Shown piece by piece: positions 52,656 through 61,018 of a stretch of DNA of 64,000 nucleotides. The stretch is from Verrucomicrobiota bacterium. Lineage in GTDB: Bacteria; Verrucomicrobiota; Verrucomicrobiia; Limisphaerales; PALSA-1396. The DNA lies in contig JACQFP010000006.1 of assembly GCA_016200005.1 (NCBI GenBank), forward strand, positions 152,929 through 216,928. Reading direction: 5' to 3'. Under the pieces are notes generated by a model. The model was not told the origin of the DNA and ran no database searches. It worked only from the letters and a program-made list of their open reading frames with translations. A program made the translations under genes and the position numbers. The stretch's first letter is position 1. Each line of letters starts with the position of its first letter.

Positions 52656-53836
52656 GCACCGTGTTTCATGCGCTGATTTTGAACCTGCACCAGCCGTCCG
52701 GAAATCTGGAGGACTTGCTGAAGAACCAAGAATGGGAAGCTCGCCAAATACTCTGTGCAATCGACCGTATTCCGCGTTCGCTTTGGGGATACGAGGATGT
52801 GGGACGTGTTCATCTTTCAGTTTCCGGCACTCTATTGGAAACGCTGGCGAACCCGGATTTTCAACGGCGCGTTTACGGCATCGTGAAATGCGGCGACTTG
52901 CTCTGGCATCTGCAAAATCAGAAAATCATCCAGGTTCTCGGCACGGCTTATTACCACCCGGTATTGCCTCTCATTCCGCGAGCCGATTGGGAAGAACAAC
53001 TCGTCCGTTGGCTGGGCATCGGGCGTCATCTCTTCTGGCGGCCGCGAATCTCCGGTTTCTGGCCACCGGAAATGGGCTTTTGCATGGAACTCATTCCGCT
53101 GCTCAAAAGGCTCGGCTACCGGTACGTGATCGTTGACAGCGAGCACGTCGAACCGATCGCGCCAATGCGCTGGGATGAAATTCGCTACCAGCCTCACATC
53201 GCGCGGCACGCTGGCGAGGAAATCGTTGTTGTGGTCAGAGACCGCGAGTTGTCGGACGCACAGCAATCGGGAATGGACCACGGGTGGTTCATGTCCGAAG
53301 CGCATGAACGTACAAAGTACTGCAACTTCCCGCCGCTGGTAACGACATGCAGCGACGGTGACAACGGCGGGTGGTTTCGCAATAGTTGTGCAAAAGGAAA
53401 TTTCTGGGGCGTGTTCTACCAACCATTGCTCGATTGGGTGCGGCGGGGCGAAACGGAAATTCGGCCTTCCTTCATTGACGATTACTTGAATAATTACGGC
53501 GCTCATGGATTGGTCCACGTGCGCACGGGCGCGTGGAACACCGGTTGGCATAGCGGCAAAGGCTTCCTCCAATGGACAGGTTCGCAGGCGCAAAAGGATG
53601 CGCTCAATCGTGTCGCACAGACGAGCGAAATGCTGCACGCAACGCAGCGCAGGTTCGCCCAACGTGGCGTGAATCACCCAGATATGTCTCGCGTTCTGGA
53701 GGAAGCACACTGGCGGCTGCTGCGCGCCGAAACAAGCTGCAATTTTTTCTGGGGTGAAGCCTGGGTGCATCGTTGCCGCAGCGAACTCGACGAGAGCTTG
53801 GCAAGGCTCGGTCGAGTCGCATATCTCTTGGTTTAG
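52652..53836 (+). CDS. Glycoside hydrolase family 57 protein
   Basis: A 394-residue GH57-type (beta/alpha)7-barrel protein: 'FHALILNLHQPSGNLEDLL' at the start, 'VLGTAYYHPVLPLIPRADW', 'SGFWPPEMGFCMELIPLLKR' with Glu140 as the expected nucleophile, 'YRYVIVDSEHV', 'CSDGDNGGWFRNS' and a C-terminal helical part with 'ETSCNFFWGEAWVHRC'. GH57 enzymes are alpha-amylases, branching enzymes or glucanotransferases. It is the last gene of the alpha-glucan operon, overlapping the preceding stop. Whether it branches, debranches or degrades cannot be told. Confidence 0.88.
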   Translation: MSTVFHALILNLHQPSGNLEDLLKNQEWEARQILCAIDRIPRSLWGYEDVGRVHLSVSGTLLETLANPDFQRRVYGIVKCGDLLWHLQNQKIIQVLGTAYYHPVLPLIPRADWEEQLVRWLGIGRHLFWRPRISGFWPPEMGFCMELIPLLKRLGYRYVIVDSEHVEPIAPMRWDEIRYQPHIARHAGEEIVVVVRDRELSDAQQSGMDHGWFMSEAHERTKYCNFPPLVTTCSDGDNGGWFRNSCAKGNFWGVFYQPLLDWVRRGETEIRPSFIDDYLNNYGAHGLVHVRTGAWNTGWHSGKGFLQWTGSQAQKDALNRVAQTSEMLHATQRRFAQRGVNHPDMSRVLEEAHWRLLRAETSCNFFWGEAWVHRCRSELDESLARLGRVAYLLV

Positions 53837-53908
53837 GAAGTGGCAGCATGGTTCGATTCGTGGTTGGAAGGCGCTTCGGTAACGGATAGGCCATCGTTAA
53901 TGCGCGAT

Positions 53909-54070
53909 TATTTTTATTGGGCTATGCACTTGATTCCCCTTCCTGCAGAGCCGGACAACCTAAAGATTGAACTCCAACGGAAACGGCCCGCGCGCGGCGT
54001 TGGAGTTCACACTCTAGCGTGTCCGATGGGCCAAGGGGAATCAAGTAGTACATAGCCCCATATTTTTATT
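53909..54070. mobile_element. MITE-like palindromic insertion (142 bp) with 10-bp direct repeats
   Basis: The direct repeat TATTTTTATT occurs at 53909-53918 and 54061-54070, like a target-site duplication. Between them the ends are inverted: GGGCTATG (53919-53926) with CATAGCCC (54051-54058), and ACTTGATTCCCCTT (53928-53941) with AAGGGGAATCAAGT (54033-54046). An inner perfect 11-bp pair GAACTCCAACG (53969-53979) / CGTTGGAGTTC (53998-54008) makes a second hairpin. It has no coding capacity, so it would depend on a transposase elsewhere; it could also be a long structured RNA or cruciform. The right repeat lies 45 bp before the first HipA codons. Confidence 0.6.
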
Positions 54071-54075
54071 CAGCT

Positions 54076-55233
54076 TTGGGATGCCCTCGATGCACGTCGG
54101 GAAGGTGCTCGGATGGCCTGCCGGGTCTGCTGGCTGATTCGCTGCCGGACCGATTCGGCAACGCCCTGATTGACGCCTGGCTCTCAACACAGGGCAGGAC
54201 GCCACAAAGTTTCAATGCGGTTGAACGGCTTTGCTACACTGGGGCACGCGGCATGGGAGCGTTGGAGTTCGCGCCGGCTTTGGGACCGAAGCCGCAAACC
54301 TCGAAGAAGATCGAAATTGATGCCCTGGTCAAGCTGGCGTCTGAGATATTGAGCCAGCGCAAGAATCTGAAAACCAGCTTTGCGAGCGAGCGCAGGAAGA
54401 ACGCTTTGAACGACATTCTGCGCGTCGGCACCTCCGCCGGCGGCGCACGGGCGAAGGCGGTCATTCCTTGGAATCCGGAGACTCACGAAGTTCGCTCCGG
54501 GCAGGTCGCGGCGGGAAAGGGTTTCGGCTACTGGTTGCTGAAATTCGATGGCGTCACCGGGAACAAAGACAAGGAACTCGAAGATCCCAAAGGGTATGGC
54601 GCAATCGAATACGCCTATTCGCTCATGGCGAAGGCGGCGGGCCTGACCCTGGGCGAGTGCCGCCTGCTCGAAGAAAACGGCCGGCGGCATTTCATGAGCC
54701 GGCGCTTTGACCGGCTCGAAGGCGGCGAGAAGCTGCACATGCAGTCGCTCTGCGCCTTGGCGCATTTCGACTTCAACCACGCGGGCGCATACTCCTACGA
54801 GCAGGCGTTGCTGACCATCCGCCAACTAAACCTGCCGATGGAAGCAGTGGAAGAGCAGTTTCGGCGAATGACCTTCAACATCATCGCGCGCAACCAGGAC
54901 GATCACGTCAAGAACATCGCTTTCCTGATGGACAAGGCCGGACGCTGGTCGCTCGCCCCCGCGTTCGATGTGACCTACAGCCACAATCCGACCGGCAGTT
55001 GGATCGCCACACATCAAATGACGATGAACGGCAAGCGCGACGGATTCACGCTGGCCGACTTTCGCGCATGTGCCAAAAGTGCGTTGATGAAACGCGGTCG
55101 GGCAGAGGCCATCGTGGAGGAAGTTCGCGCCGTCGTCGCGACATGGCCGGACTACGCCGAGCAGGCGCAGGTGGCTAACGAGTGGCGCAAGCAATTCCAG
55201 CGAAACCATCGTTTGGAATTCCCACGCACATGA
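54076..55233 (+). pseudogene. hipA: HipA-like kinase, 5' truncated
   Basis: The frame joins HipA at codon 14 ('GLPGLLADSLPDRFGNALID'), so about 80-90 N-terminal residues of the HipA_N domain are missing. The rest looks intact: 'GTSAGGARAKAVIPW' (nucleotide loop), 'YWLLKFDGV' (Lys), 'HFMSRRFDRLEGGEKLHMQS', 'NIIARNQDDHVKNIAF' (catalytic Asp) and 'APAFDVTYSHNP'. HipA phosphorylates glutamyl-tRNA synthetase in E. coli. No hipB antitoxin is present. The break coincides with the MITE-like element immediately upstream, and the frame has only a TTG at its beginning. Probably inactivated. Confidence 0.8.
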
Positions 55234-55492
55234 CGATCAAGATAAGCTTCAATCAATCCACGGCCGCGAACACGAGCGCGGGTAATCAGAGGAGTCGGGT
55301 TATGTCACGCGGAACCGTCCATCGGGTTCGTCGCTCTCAATTCCCAAGCCACTTCTTGGCCACTTTTTCGGTTCTGACTGGTTGTAGTGAGTTGCAGCGA
55401 GTTCATGATGGTTTGTCGCAAACAATTGAAAACAACCAAGAACCACAACTCACTGCAACTTGACGCAACTGCTCAAAACTCCATTTTCTAAA
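55234..55492. other. Intergenic stretch with inverted repeats next to the tRNA fragment
   Basis: No gene seen. AGTGAGTTG (55386-55394) and CAACTCACT (55446-55454) form a 9-bp inverted pair, and GCAACT recurs at 55455-55471. Such repeats beside a tRNA 3' end are what tyrosine-recombinase arm sites would look like, but no integrase is in the window. Confidence 0.35.
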
Positions 55493-55537
55493 CTCATAAT
55501 CGCTTGGTCACAGGTTCAAATCCTGTTGGGCCCACCA
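55493..55537 (+). other. 3' half of tRNA-Ile2 (CAU), probable att site remnant
   Basis: The 45 bases start at an anticodon loop CTCATAA (anticodon CAT at 55495-55497). A 'TTGGTC' variable region, a T-arm ACAGG-TTCAAAT-CCTGT and the acceptor strand TGGGCCC plus ACCA follow. This is the 3' half of the lysidine-type tRNA-Ile. The 5' half does not precede it: the bases before cannot pair with the anticodon stem or acceptor. Integrative elements that enter tRNA 3' ends leave such a copy at the far end. Confidence 0.75.
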
Positions 55538-55647
55538 ATGCAAAAGCCGCCTGGCACGCCGCAAGTTCGAAGATTGCTTCGCGGCCAAGGGAGCGTGATC
55601 GCGGCACAGCAAATATCACCGAACAGGAGTCCGGCGCGTTGTCCGCA

Positions 55648-56823
55648 TCACAGCTTGCTCACAAACCGGCGCAGGCGATTCAGGGCTTCCTTGAGGTTGT
55701 CCATGCTGGTCGCGTAGGCGCAACGAACAAACCCTTCGCCGCACGCGCCGAAAGCCGGGCCGGGCACCACCGCCACCTTTTCCTCGCGCAACAAAGCCAG
55801 GGCGAATTCCTTCGCGGGCAGGCCGAACTTGGCCACGTTCGGAAAAGCGTAAAAGGCGCCGAGCGGAAGCGGACATTGGATGCCCATGTCCGCGAACGCC
55901 GACGCAATGAAATTTCGGCGACGACGGTATTCGTCAACCATCTTGCCTACGTCCGCGTCCGGCCGGGCCAGGGCTTCGATGGCGGCCTTCTGGCCCATCG
56001 ACGAGGCGCACAACATTGTGTACTGGTGAATCTTCATCATCGCTTCGATGAGCTCGGCTGGACCGCAGGCGTAACCGAGGCGGAAGCCGGTCATGGCCCA
56101 TGCCTTGGAAAATCCATGCAGAAAAATCGTGCGGTCCCGCATGCCGGGCAGGCTCACGAGACTTGTGTGCGGCGAATCGTAAGTCAGCTCGGCGTAGATT
56201 TCATCGGTAACGACGATGAGATCGCGCTCACGGACGAAGGCGGCAATCCCTTCCAAATCCTCCTGGCTCATGATTGCGCCGGTGGGATTGTTTGGAAAAT
56301 TCAACATCAACACCTTTGTCTTCGGTGTGGATTTCGCTTCGAGCATCGCGCGCGTGAGGCGAAAACCGTTCTCGGCTTTCGTCTCGACGGCCAGCGGTTT
56401 GCCACTCGCAAAAAGAATCGTCGCGCGATACGACACATAACACGGCTCGTGGTAGAGGACCTCGTCGCCCGGATTGATCAGCGCGCGCAACGCCAGGTCC
56501 AGCGCCTCGCTCACTCCAACCGTGACGAGGATTTCGCTCTCCGGATTGTATTCCGCGCCGAACTTCTTGCCCACGTATTTGGAAAGCGCCCTGCGCAGTT
56601 CGAGATACCCGAGGTTGCTCGTGTAATGCGTGGCGCCGCGTTCGAGCGCGAACACGGTGGATTCCCGCACGTGCCACGGCGTGTCGAAATCAGGCTCGCC
56701 AATGCCGAGGCTGATCACCTCCTTCATCGTCGAGACGATGTCGAAGAAATCGCGGATGCCGGAGCGCGGAATGTCGCGCACCGTCGCGTTGATCCGGTCA
56801 CGGAGAGACGGAGAGGCGTTCAT
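55648..56823 (-). CDS. PLP-dependent aminotransferase, class I/II
   Basis: A 391-residue fold-type I aminotransferase: 'VISLGIGEPDFDTPWHVRES', 'HYTSNLGYLELRRALSKYV', 'VTVGVSEALDLALRALINPGDEV', 'LNFPNNPTGAIMSQEDLE', 'VVTDEIYAELTYD', 'HGFSKAWAMTGFRLGYACGP' with the PLP Lys, and 'GEGFVRCAYATSMDNLKEAL'. It falls near aspartate/aromatic aminotransferases; substrate not assignable. Its start overlaps the end of an Lrp/AsnC-type regulator gene, which likely controls it in response to an amino acid. Confidence 0.93.
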   Translation of the reverse strand: MNASPSLRDRINATVRDIPRSGIRDFFDIVSTMKEVISLGIGEPDFDTPWHVRESTVFALERGATHYTSNLGYLELRRALSKYVGKKFGAEYNPESEILVTVGVSEALDLALRALINPGDEVLYHEPCYVSYRATILFASGKPLAVETKAENGFRLTRAMLEAKSTPKTKVLMLNFPNNPTGAIMSQEDLEGIAAFVRERDLIVVTDEIYAELTYDSPHTSLVSLPGMRDRTIFLHGFSKAWAMTGFRLGYACGPAELIEAMMKIHQYTMLCASSMGQKAAIEALARPDADVGKMVDEYRRRRNFIASAFADMGIQCPLPLGAFYAFPNVAKFGLPAKEFALALLREEKVAVVPGPAFGACGEGFVRCAYATSMDNLKEALNRLRRFVSKL

Positions 56824-57277
56824 CCGAGGAATCCTGTTGCATCAACACGCCGAAGCGTTTGTAGGTTTTGAGCATGAAATGGGTTGACGTGGAAATTACG
56901 CCGTCCAATGGCGACAGCCGCTCGCTGACGAACGCGGCCACCTCGCGCAGGTTGTGCCCTTCCACAAACAGCAGCAAGTCATAGGCGCCGCTCATCAGAT
57001 AGGCCGAGCGCACTTCGGGAAACCGGCTGATGCGATCGGCGATGGAGTTGAAGCCCCCTTCGCGCTGGGGCGTCACCTTGACCTCGATGACAGCCGTGAC
57101 GGTGTCAAGCTCCAGTTGATCCTCGTTCAGGATGGCCTGATAACCGCGGATGACGCCGCGCTGCTCGTAATCCACAATCCGCTGGTTCACTTCCGCGAGC
57201 GGGAGGTTCAGCATCCGCGCGATGTTTTCGCGCGATTCGAGCGCGTTCTTCTGCAACAGTTCCAATAGTTCGTCCAT
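56798..57277 (-). CDS. Lrp/AsnC family transcriptional regulator
   Basis: A 159-residue regulator with an N-terminal winged helix ('LLELLQKNALESRENIARML' followed by 'VNQRIVDYEQRGVIRGYQAI') and a C-terminal AsnC ligand-binding RAM domain ('VTAVIEVKVTPQREGGFNSI', 'VRSAYLMSGAYDLLLFVEG'). 'GAGG' about 8 bases before ATG 57277 (reverse strand) supports that start; a GTG at 57283 is possible. It overlaps the aminotransferase gene by 26 bp. Confidence 0.92.
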   Translation of the reverse strand: MDELLELLQKNALESRENIARMLNLPLAEVNQRIVDYEQRGVIRGYQAILNEDQLELDTVTAVIEVKVTPQREGGFNSIADRISRFPEVRSAYLMSGAYDLLLFVEGHNLREVAAFVSERLSPLDGVISTSTHFMLKTYKRFGVLMQQDSSDERLSVSP

Positions 57278-57468
57278 AATCACCTCAGCACAGGTTGGGT
57301 GTTAACGTACCGACTGCCTGCCGGTTCGTCGAGCAGGAACACTCACATTCCGCTGGAGCATGATTGGACAGTCTCAACTCCGCTGGAAACCAACGACGGT
57401 AGTAAGTTCGGGATTCCTCAGTCCCGGCGAACAGCGTCAGGCAATCGCGCCGAAACCTCGGCGTGGTT

Positions 57469-57748
57469 TCATGTCGGCTGGGGCCTGACTTCTCCACTCC
57501 ATAAACGCTTCAGTTCTTTGATCAGAACCAATTCCTGCGCCCATTGCATCCGGTGTTGCCGATCCAGCGCGTCGGCTTGCACGATAGCAGCCAAGCTGGA
57601 CGGCGGCATCTGCCTGACGAAATCCAGATCGTGCCTGGTGCGCGGGATGCCCCAATAAGTTGCTGGCCATTAAACGAGTGAAGTAACAGGTCACGCCGAC
57701 GTGGTTGAGCCGCCGGAGACAATCAGTCAGTAATTTGCGTTCACTCAG
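57469..57748 (-). pseudogene. Decayed nucleotidyltransferase-like gene
   Basis: Reading the reverse strand, 'SERKLLTDCLRRLNHVGV' precedes 'RLMASN'. After a one-base shift the text continues 'NYWGIPRTRHDLDFVRQMP', 'ALDRQHRMQWAQELVLIKEL' and 'KRLWSGEVRPQPT' to a TGA at 57471-57469. The 'GIPRTxHDLDFV' core is the usual nucleotidyltransferase/DUF6036-like pattern. The start codon is degraded (CTG in place of ATG) and a frameshift sits at about 57655, so it is inactive. It is downstream of, and paired with, the small gene at 57745. Confidence 0.65.
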
Positions 57749-57947
57749 GCGACGCGGGCCAGTTTGAGATCGTAGTGGAACAGCCGCTCCACTTCGGCGG
57801 CGTCCGCTTCGGGATTTGTTGGCGAATTCCTTCGCGGACGATGTCGCACGACAACTCGTGCAAATCAAGGGCGATGCCCTGCCGTGGTTCGCTGGTCACG
57901 CGGCGATAGTGGGCAATCTGCTTTTCCAGAGCGGCTTCAGAATTCAT
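57745..57947 (-). pseudogene. Frameshifted small partner of the nucleotidyltransferase module
   Basis: The reverse strand reads 'MNSEAALEKQIAHYRRVTSE' up to 'IVREGIRQQ'. One missing A then shifts the frame; restored, it continues 'NPEADAAEVERLFHYDLKLA' and ends 'RVA' with a TGA at 57747-57745. This roughly 66-residue helical protein is a common upstream partner of nucleotidyltransferase-like genes. As it stands the frame runs on into unrelated sequence. Either decay or a homopolymer assembly error; the broken partner favours decay. Confidence 0.6.
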
Positions 57948-57954
57948 GGCCAAA

Positions 57955-59775
57955 CTAACCTTTCCGCGCTTCCTTTGCCCATGTGTCTTTCAACGTGATC
58001 GTCCGATTGAACACCAGCTTGCCGGGCGCGCTTTCCTTATCGAGCGTGAAGTAGGCGAGGCGCTCGAATTGATAGCGCAGTTCGGGCTTCGCGTCTTCCA
58101 GGCTCGGCTCGCATTTGGCGGTGATGACTTCGAGGCTCTTCGGGTTTAGGACGGACTTGAAATCGCGTCCGTCCTGGTCCGGTTCGGCTTCGGTAAAGAG
58201 GCGGTCGTAGAGCCGAACCTCGGCATCAAACGCGTGGGAGGCGCAGACCCAGTGGATCGTACCTTTCACTTTGCGGCCGGCCGTCGGGCCGCCGGTTTTG
58301 CTGTCGAGGTCGGCGGTGCAGCGCAGTTGGGTGATAGTGCCGCTGGCGTCCTTCACCACTTCGTCGCACTTGATGATGTAGGCGTATTTCAATCGCACTT
58401 CGCCGCCGGGTTTGAGCCGGAAGAATTTCGGCGGCGGCGTTTCCATGAAATCGTCGCGCTCAATGTAGAGTTCGCGGCTGAACGGAATCTTGCGTTTCCC
58501 TGCGCCTTCGTCTTCGGGATTGTTGACGGCGTCGAGTTCCTCGGTTTTACCTTCGGGATAATTTGTGAGGACGACTTTGATTGGCCGCAGCACGGCAAGG
58601 CGGCGCAGGGCACGTTGGTTGAGGTCGTCGCGGATGGCGTGCTCGAACAAGGCGATATCGGTCTGGCTGATGTATTTGGTGACGCCGACCCCGATGGCAA
58701 AAGTGCGCAACGCTTCGGCGGTGACCCCACGCCGTCGGATGCCGCTGATCGTCGGCAGACGCGGGTCGTCCCAACCGGCAACAACCTTGTCATTGACCAG
58801 CGCTATGAGCTTGCGCTTGGAGACGATCATGTAAGTCGGAATCAATTTCGCAAACTCGTATTGGCGAGGCAGGGGACGCGGCAGATCGAGGTTCTCCAGA
58901 ATCCAATCGTAGAGCGGGCGATGCACTTCAAACTCCAACGTGCAAATGCTGTGCGTGATACCTTCGATGTAATCGCTCAGGCAATGCGCGAAGTCATACA
59001 TCGGATAGATGCACCATTTGCCCCCAGTGTGATGGTGCTCCGCGTGGCGGATGCGATACAGCAGAGGATCGCGCAGCCAGATGTTCGGCGACGCCATGTC
59101 AATCTTGGAGCGAAGCGTGCGCGCGCCGTCGGGGAACTCGCCGATTTTCATCCGCGTGAACAAATCCAGATTTTCTTCGACGCTACGATTGCGCCAAGGG
59201 GAATCCTTTCCGGGACGATCGGGCGCGCCGCGATAAGCGTCGGTGTCTTCAGGCGAAAGGTCGCAGACGTAAGCCTTGCCCTTCTTGATGAGTTGGACGG
59301 CGTATTCGTAAAGCTGGTCGAAATAATCGGAGGCGTAGAAGGGTTCGTGATGCGTGATGCGTGATGCGTGATCCGTGGATGCGGGCAAGCAGAAATCAGG
59401 TTTGCCATCGGAGGTGATTGTTTCTGGCGTCTTGCCTTTCGGTTTCAGACCGAGGCAATGATCCGCCCAACCCTTGATGAGCCAATTCACATCTTCAAAA
59501 ATCGAATCTACATATTCCACCTCCTCCTTCGTGGGGTTCGTGTCGTCGTAGCGGAGATTGCAGATGCCGCCGAACTCGCGCGCGATGCCGAAATTCAGGC
59601 AGATGGATTTGGCGTGGCCAATATGCAGGTAGCCGTTTGGTTCGGGCGGAAAGCGGGTGTGGATGCGCGGATACTTTTTTTCCGTGACGTGTTGCGCGAC
59701 GACGTCACGGATGAAATCGGACGGGGCAATCGCCATCGCTTTTGCGTCTGGACTTTCGGTGCTCGGATTGTTCAT
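57955..59775 (-). CDS. glnS: Glutaminyl-tRNA synthetase
   Basis: A 606-residue class I synthetase: '[20 protein letters not shown]' with the HIGH motif, '[19 protein letters not shown]', '[20 protein letters not shown]', '[10 protein letters not shown]' as the KMSKS equivalent, and the C-terminal anticodon-binding beta barrels. It charges tRNA-Gln. It exceeds E. coli GlnRS (554) mainly through an insertion around residues 112-150 in which a heptamer repeat is translated as '[11 protein letters not shown]'. The start at ATG 59775 leaves a 20-residue leader. Confidence 0.95.
   Translation of the reverse strand: MNNPSTESPDAKAMAIAPSDFIRDVVAQHVTEKKYPRIHTRFPPEPNGYLHIGHAKSICLNFGIAREFGGICNLRYDDTNPTKEEVEYVDSIFEDVNWLIKGWADHCLGLKPKGKTPETITSDGKPDFCLPASTDHASRITHHEPFYASDYFDQLYEYAVQLIKKGKAYVCDLSPEDTDAYRGAPDRPGKDSPWRNRSVEENLDLFTRMKIGEFPDGARTLRSKIDMASPNIWLRDPLLYRIRHAEHHHTGGKWCIYPMYDFAHCLSDYIEGITHSICTLEFEVHRPLYDWILENLDLPRPLPRQYEFAKLIPTYMIVSKRKLIALVNDKVVAGWDDPRLPTISGIRRRGVTAEALRTFAIGVGVTKYISQTDIALFEHAIRDDLNQRALRRLAVLRPIKVVLTNYPEGKTEELDAVNNPEDEGAGKRKIPFSRELYIERDDFMETPPPKFFRLKPGGEVRLKYAYIIKCDEVVKDASGTITQLRCTADLDSKTGGPTAGRKVKGTIHWVCASHAFDAEVRLYDRLFTEAEPDQDGRDFKSVLNPKSLEVITAKCEPSLEDAKPELRYQFERLAYFTLDKESAPGKLVFNRTITLKDTWAKEARKG
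59347..59374. repeat. Heptamer tandem repeat inside glnS
   Basis: Three exact copies of GTGATGC followed by a variant GTGATCC (28 bp, + strand). On the coding strand it reads GCATCAC units and encodes 'DHASRITHH'. Seven-base units cycle through all three frames without a stop. Similar 'ITHHASRIT' sequences occur as spreading intergenic repeats in other bacteria, from general knowledge. Confidence 0.8.
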
Positions 59776-59826
59776 TTGTCGGCGCGGAGGCTAACCAATC
59801 GCAGCGGCGTTGAACAGTAAATTGGC

Positions 59827-61014
59827 CTAGTTCGGCGTCTGCTGGCGGAAAGCGTCGGTGACACTTTTCGCTGGCAAGACTTTGCCGCGGTAGAAAGCGA
59901 TGCTCTTGTCGTTCCATACCACAAGCAGCGGAATCTGTCCGGTTTGGCTGGCAAGACCGTAGAACACATCGCCGCTCTTGAGGTTGGCCAGGTTCTGGCC
60001 TTCGGTCTGGCGGGTTGTGGTTTGAAAAAGTTCACTCACCGGCGCGACGAAGCCTTCAAGGTTCACCGATTCACCCACCCGCAAGGCAGCGGCTTGTTGA
60101 GGAGTCAGTGGCGTCAGCGGTTGCAGCGGCGTGAACAGAACCCAGTCCTTCGCTCCGGGCTTCGTGCCGTAAACCAAGAGCGCACGGTTTTCATCCTCGT
60201 TGAGGAGATGATATTCATGCCGCTCGTAACGGCGACCGACTTGGGCAATTTCCACGAGGGCATGACCGGTGATACGATAAGTTCTCGCATCCAATCTGCC
60301 TACACTCCCAAGCGCCAACGGCGAAGCGGGCGCAATCGTTTTCACAACTCCGGCTCGCTGGCGCGCGGGTCGGCAGGACGAGTAGCCGGCAACGAGAATC
60401 GCTGCGCCGAGGATCGCGCCGACAATTCTCATGACGAAGCCGGACGAGGTGGAATTGTTGTCCTGCCCCGATCGCAAAAAGTTGCTCGTGATCCCGGCGG
60501 TCGGCCGGATGCGAATCCCGAAGGCGGACGCCACGGCGCTCGGCGGCAGGTTCAGGCCACGATAGACTTCAACCTCGTCGCCGGTCCAGCTCACCACCTG
60601 CATCGTGTCACCGGCTTCGGCGTTGAAGTAATGGGCCACGTCGCCGACTTCGACGCCTTCGGGCGCTTGTCCTTCGATGTGATAAACCCGCGATTCGTCC
60701 ACCAACGTGACGCGAACATCCGTGCCGTCGAGATTCAGCGGGTCGCCGACGCGTTTGGCAGCAGCATCTTCGGCAGTGATCGGAAACTCCGGCTCGAACA
60801 GCGTGAACAGCCGCCACTGGCCGCCGCGCTCCGTCTCCTCGTAAACCAATGTGGCGGATTTGCCTTCGTCATTCACGAGGTTGAACTCATTCCAATAGTA
60901 AGTCTCGCCCGCCTCTTCCATTCCCATGACCACACGACCGAGCACACGATAACGCCGTCCGGCGAGCGTGCCGCTCATGCCGACGCGAAGTGGTGTTGGA
61001 TTGGCAAAGCTCAT
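59827..61014 (-). CDS. DUF4178-type protein with two repeats and a TM segment
   Basis: A 395-residue protein. Two related beta domains, about residues 8-145 ('GMSGTLAGRRYRVLGRVVMG' and 'YYWNEFNLVNDEGKSATLVY') and about 235-360 ('GSVGRLDARTYRITGHALVE' and 'HEYHLLNEDENRALLVYGTK'), both look like DUF4178 domains. A transmembrane helix ('IVGAILGAAILVAGYSS') lies between them near residue 200. The ATG at 61014 follows the upstream stop by 4 bp; an in-frame ATG at 61032 lies inside that gene. Function unknown; it is in a cluster with a GSP-synthase-like gene. Confidence 0.75.
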   Translation of the reverse strand: MSFANPTPLRVGMSGTLAGRRYRVLGRVVMGMEEAGETYYWNEFNLVNDEGKSATLVYEETERGGQWRLFTLFEPEFPITAEDAAAKRVGDPLNLDGTDVRVTLVDESRVYHIEGQAPEGVEVGDVAHYFNAEAGDTMQVVSWTGDEVEVYRGLNLPPSAVASAFGIRIRPTAGITSNFLRSGQDNNSTSSGFVMRIVGAILGAAILVAGYSSCRPARQRAGVVKTIAPASPLALGSVGRLDARTYRITGHALVEIAQVGRRYERHEYHLLNEDENRALLVYGTKPGAKDWVLFTPLQPLTPLTPQQAAALRVGESVNLEGFVAPVSELFQTTTRQTEGQNLANLKSGDVFYGLASQTGQIPLLVVWNDKSIAFYRGKVLPAKSVTDAFRQQTPN

Positions 61015-61018
61015 CCTC

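Noticed and set aside
55493..55537. Complete tRNA gene
   Set aside because: Only the anticodon loop, T-arm and acceptor 3' strand exist; the D-arm and 5' acceptor strand are absent upstream.
55504..56871. 455-codon + strand frame over the aminotransferase
   Set aside because: The - strand encodes an unmistakable PLP aminotransferase with its Lys motif; the + frame is a shadow.
58234..59364. 376-codon + strand frame over glnS
   Set aside because: Antisense to a complete glutaminyl-tRNA synthetase; no homology pattern.
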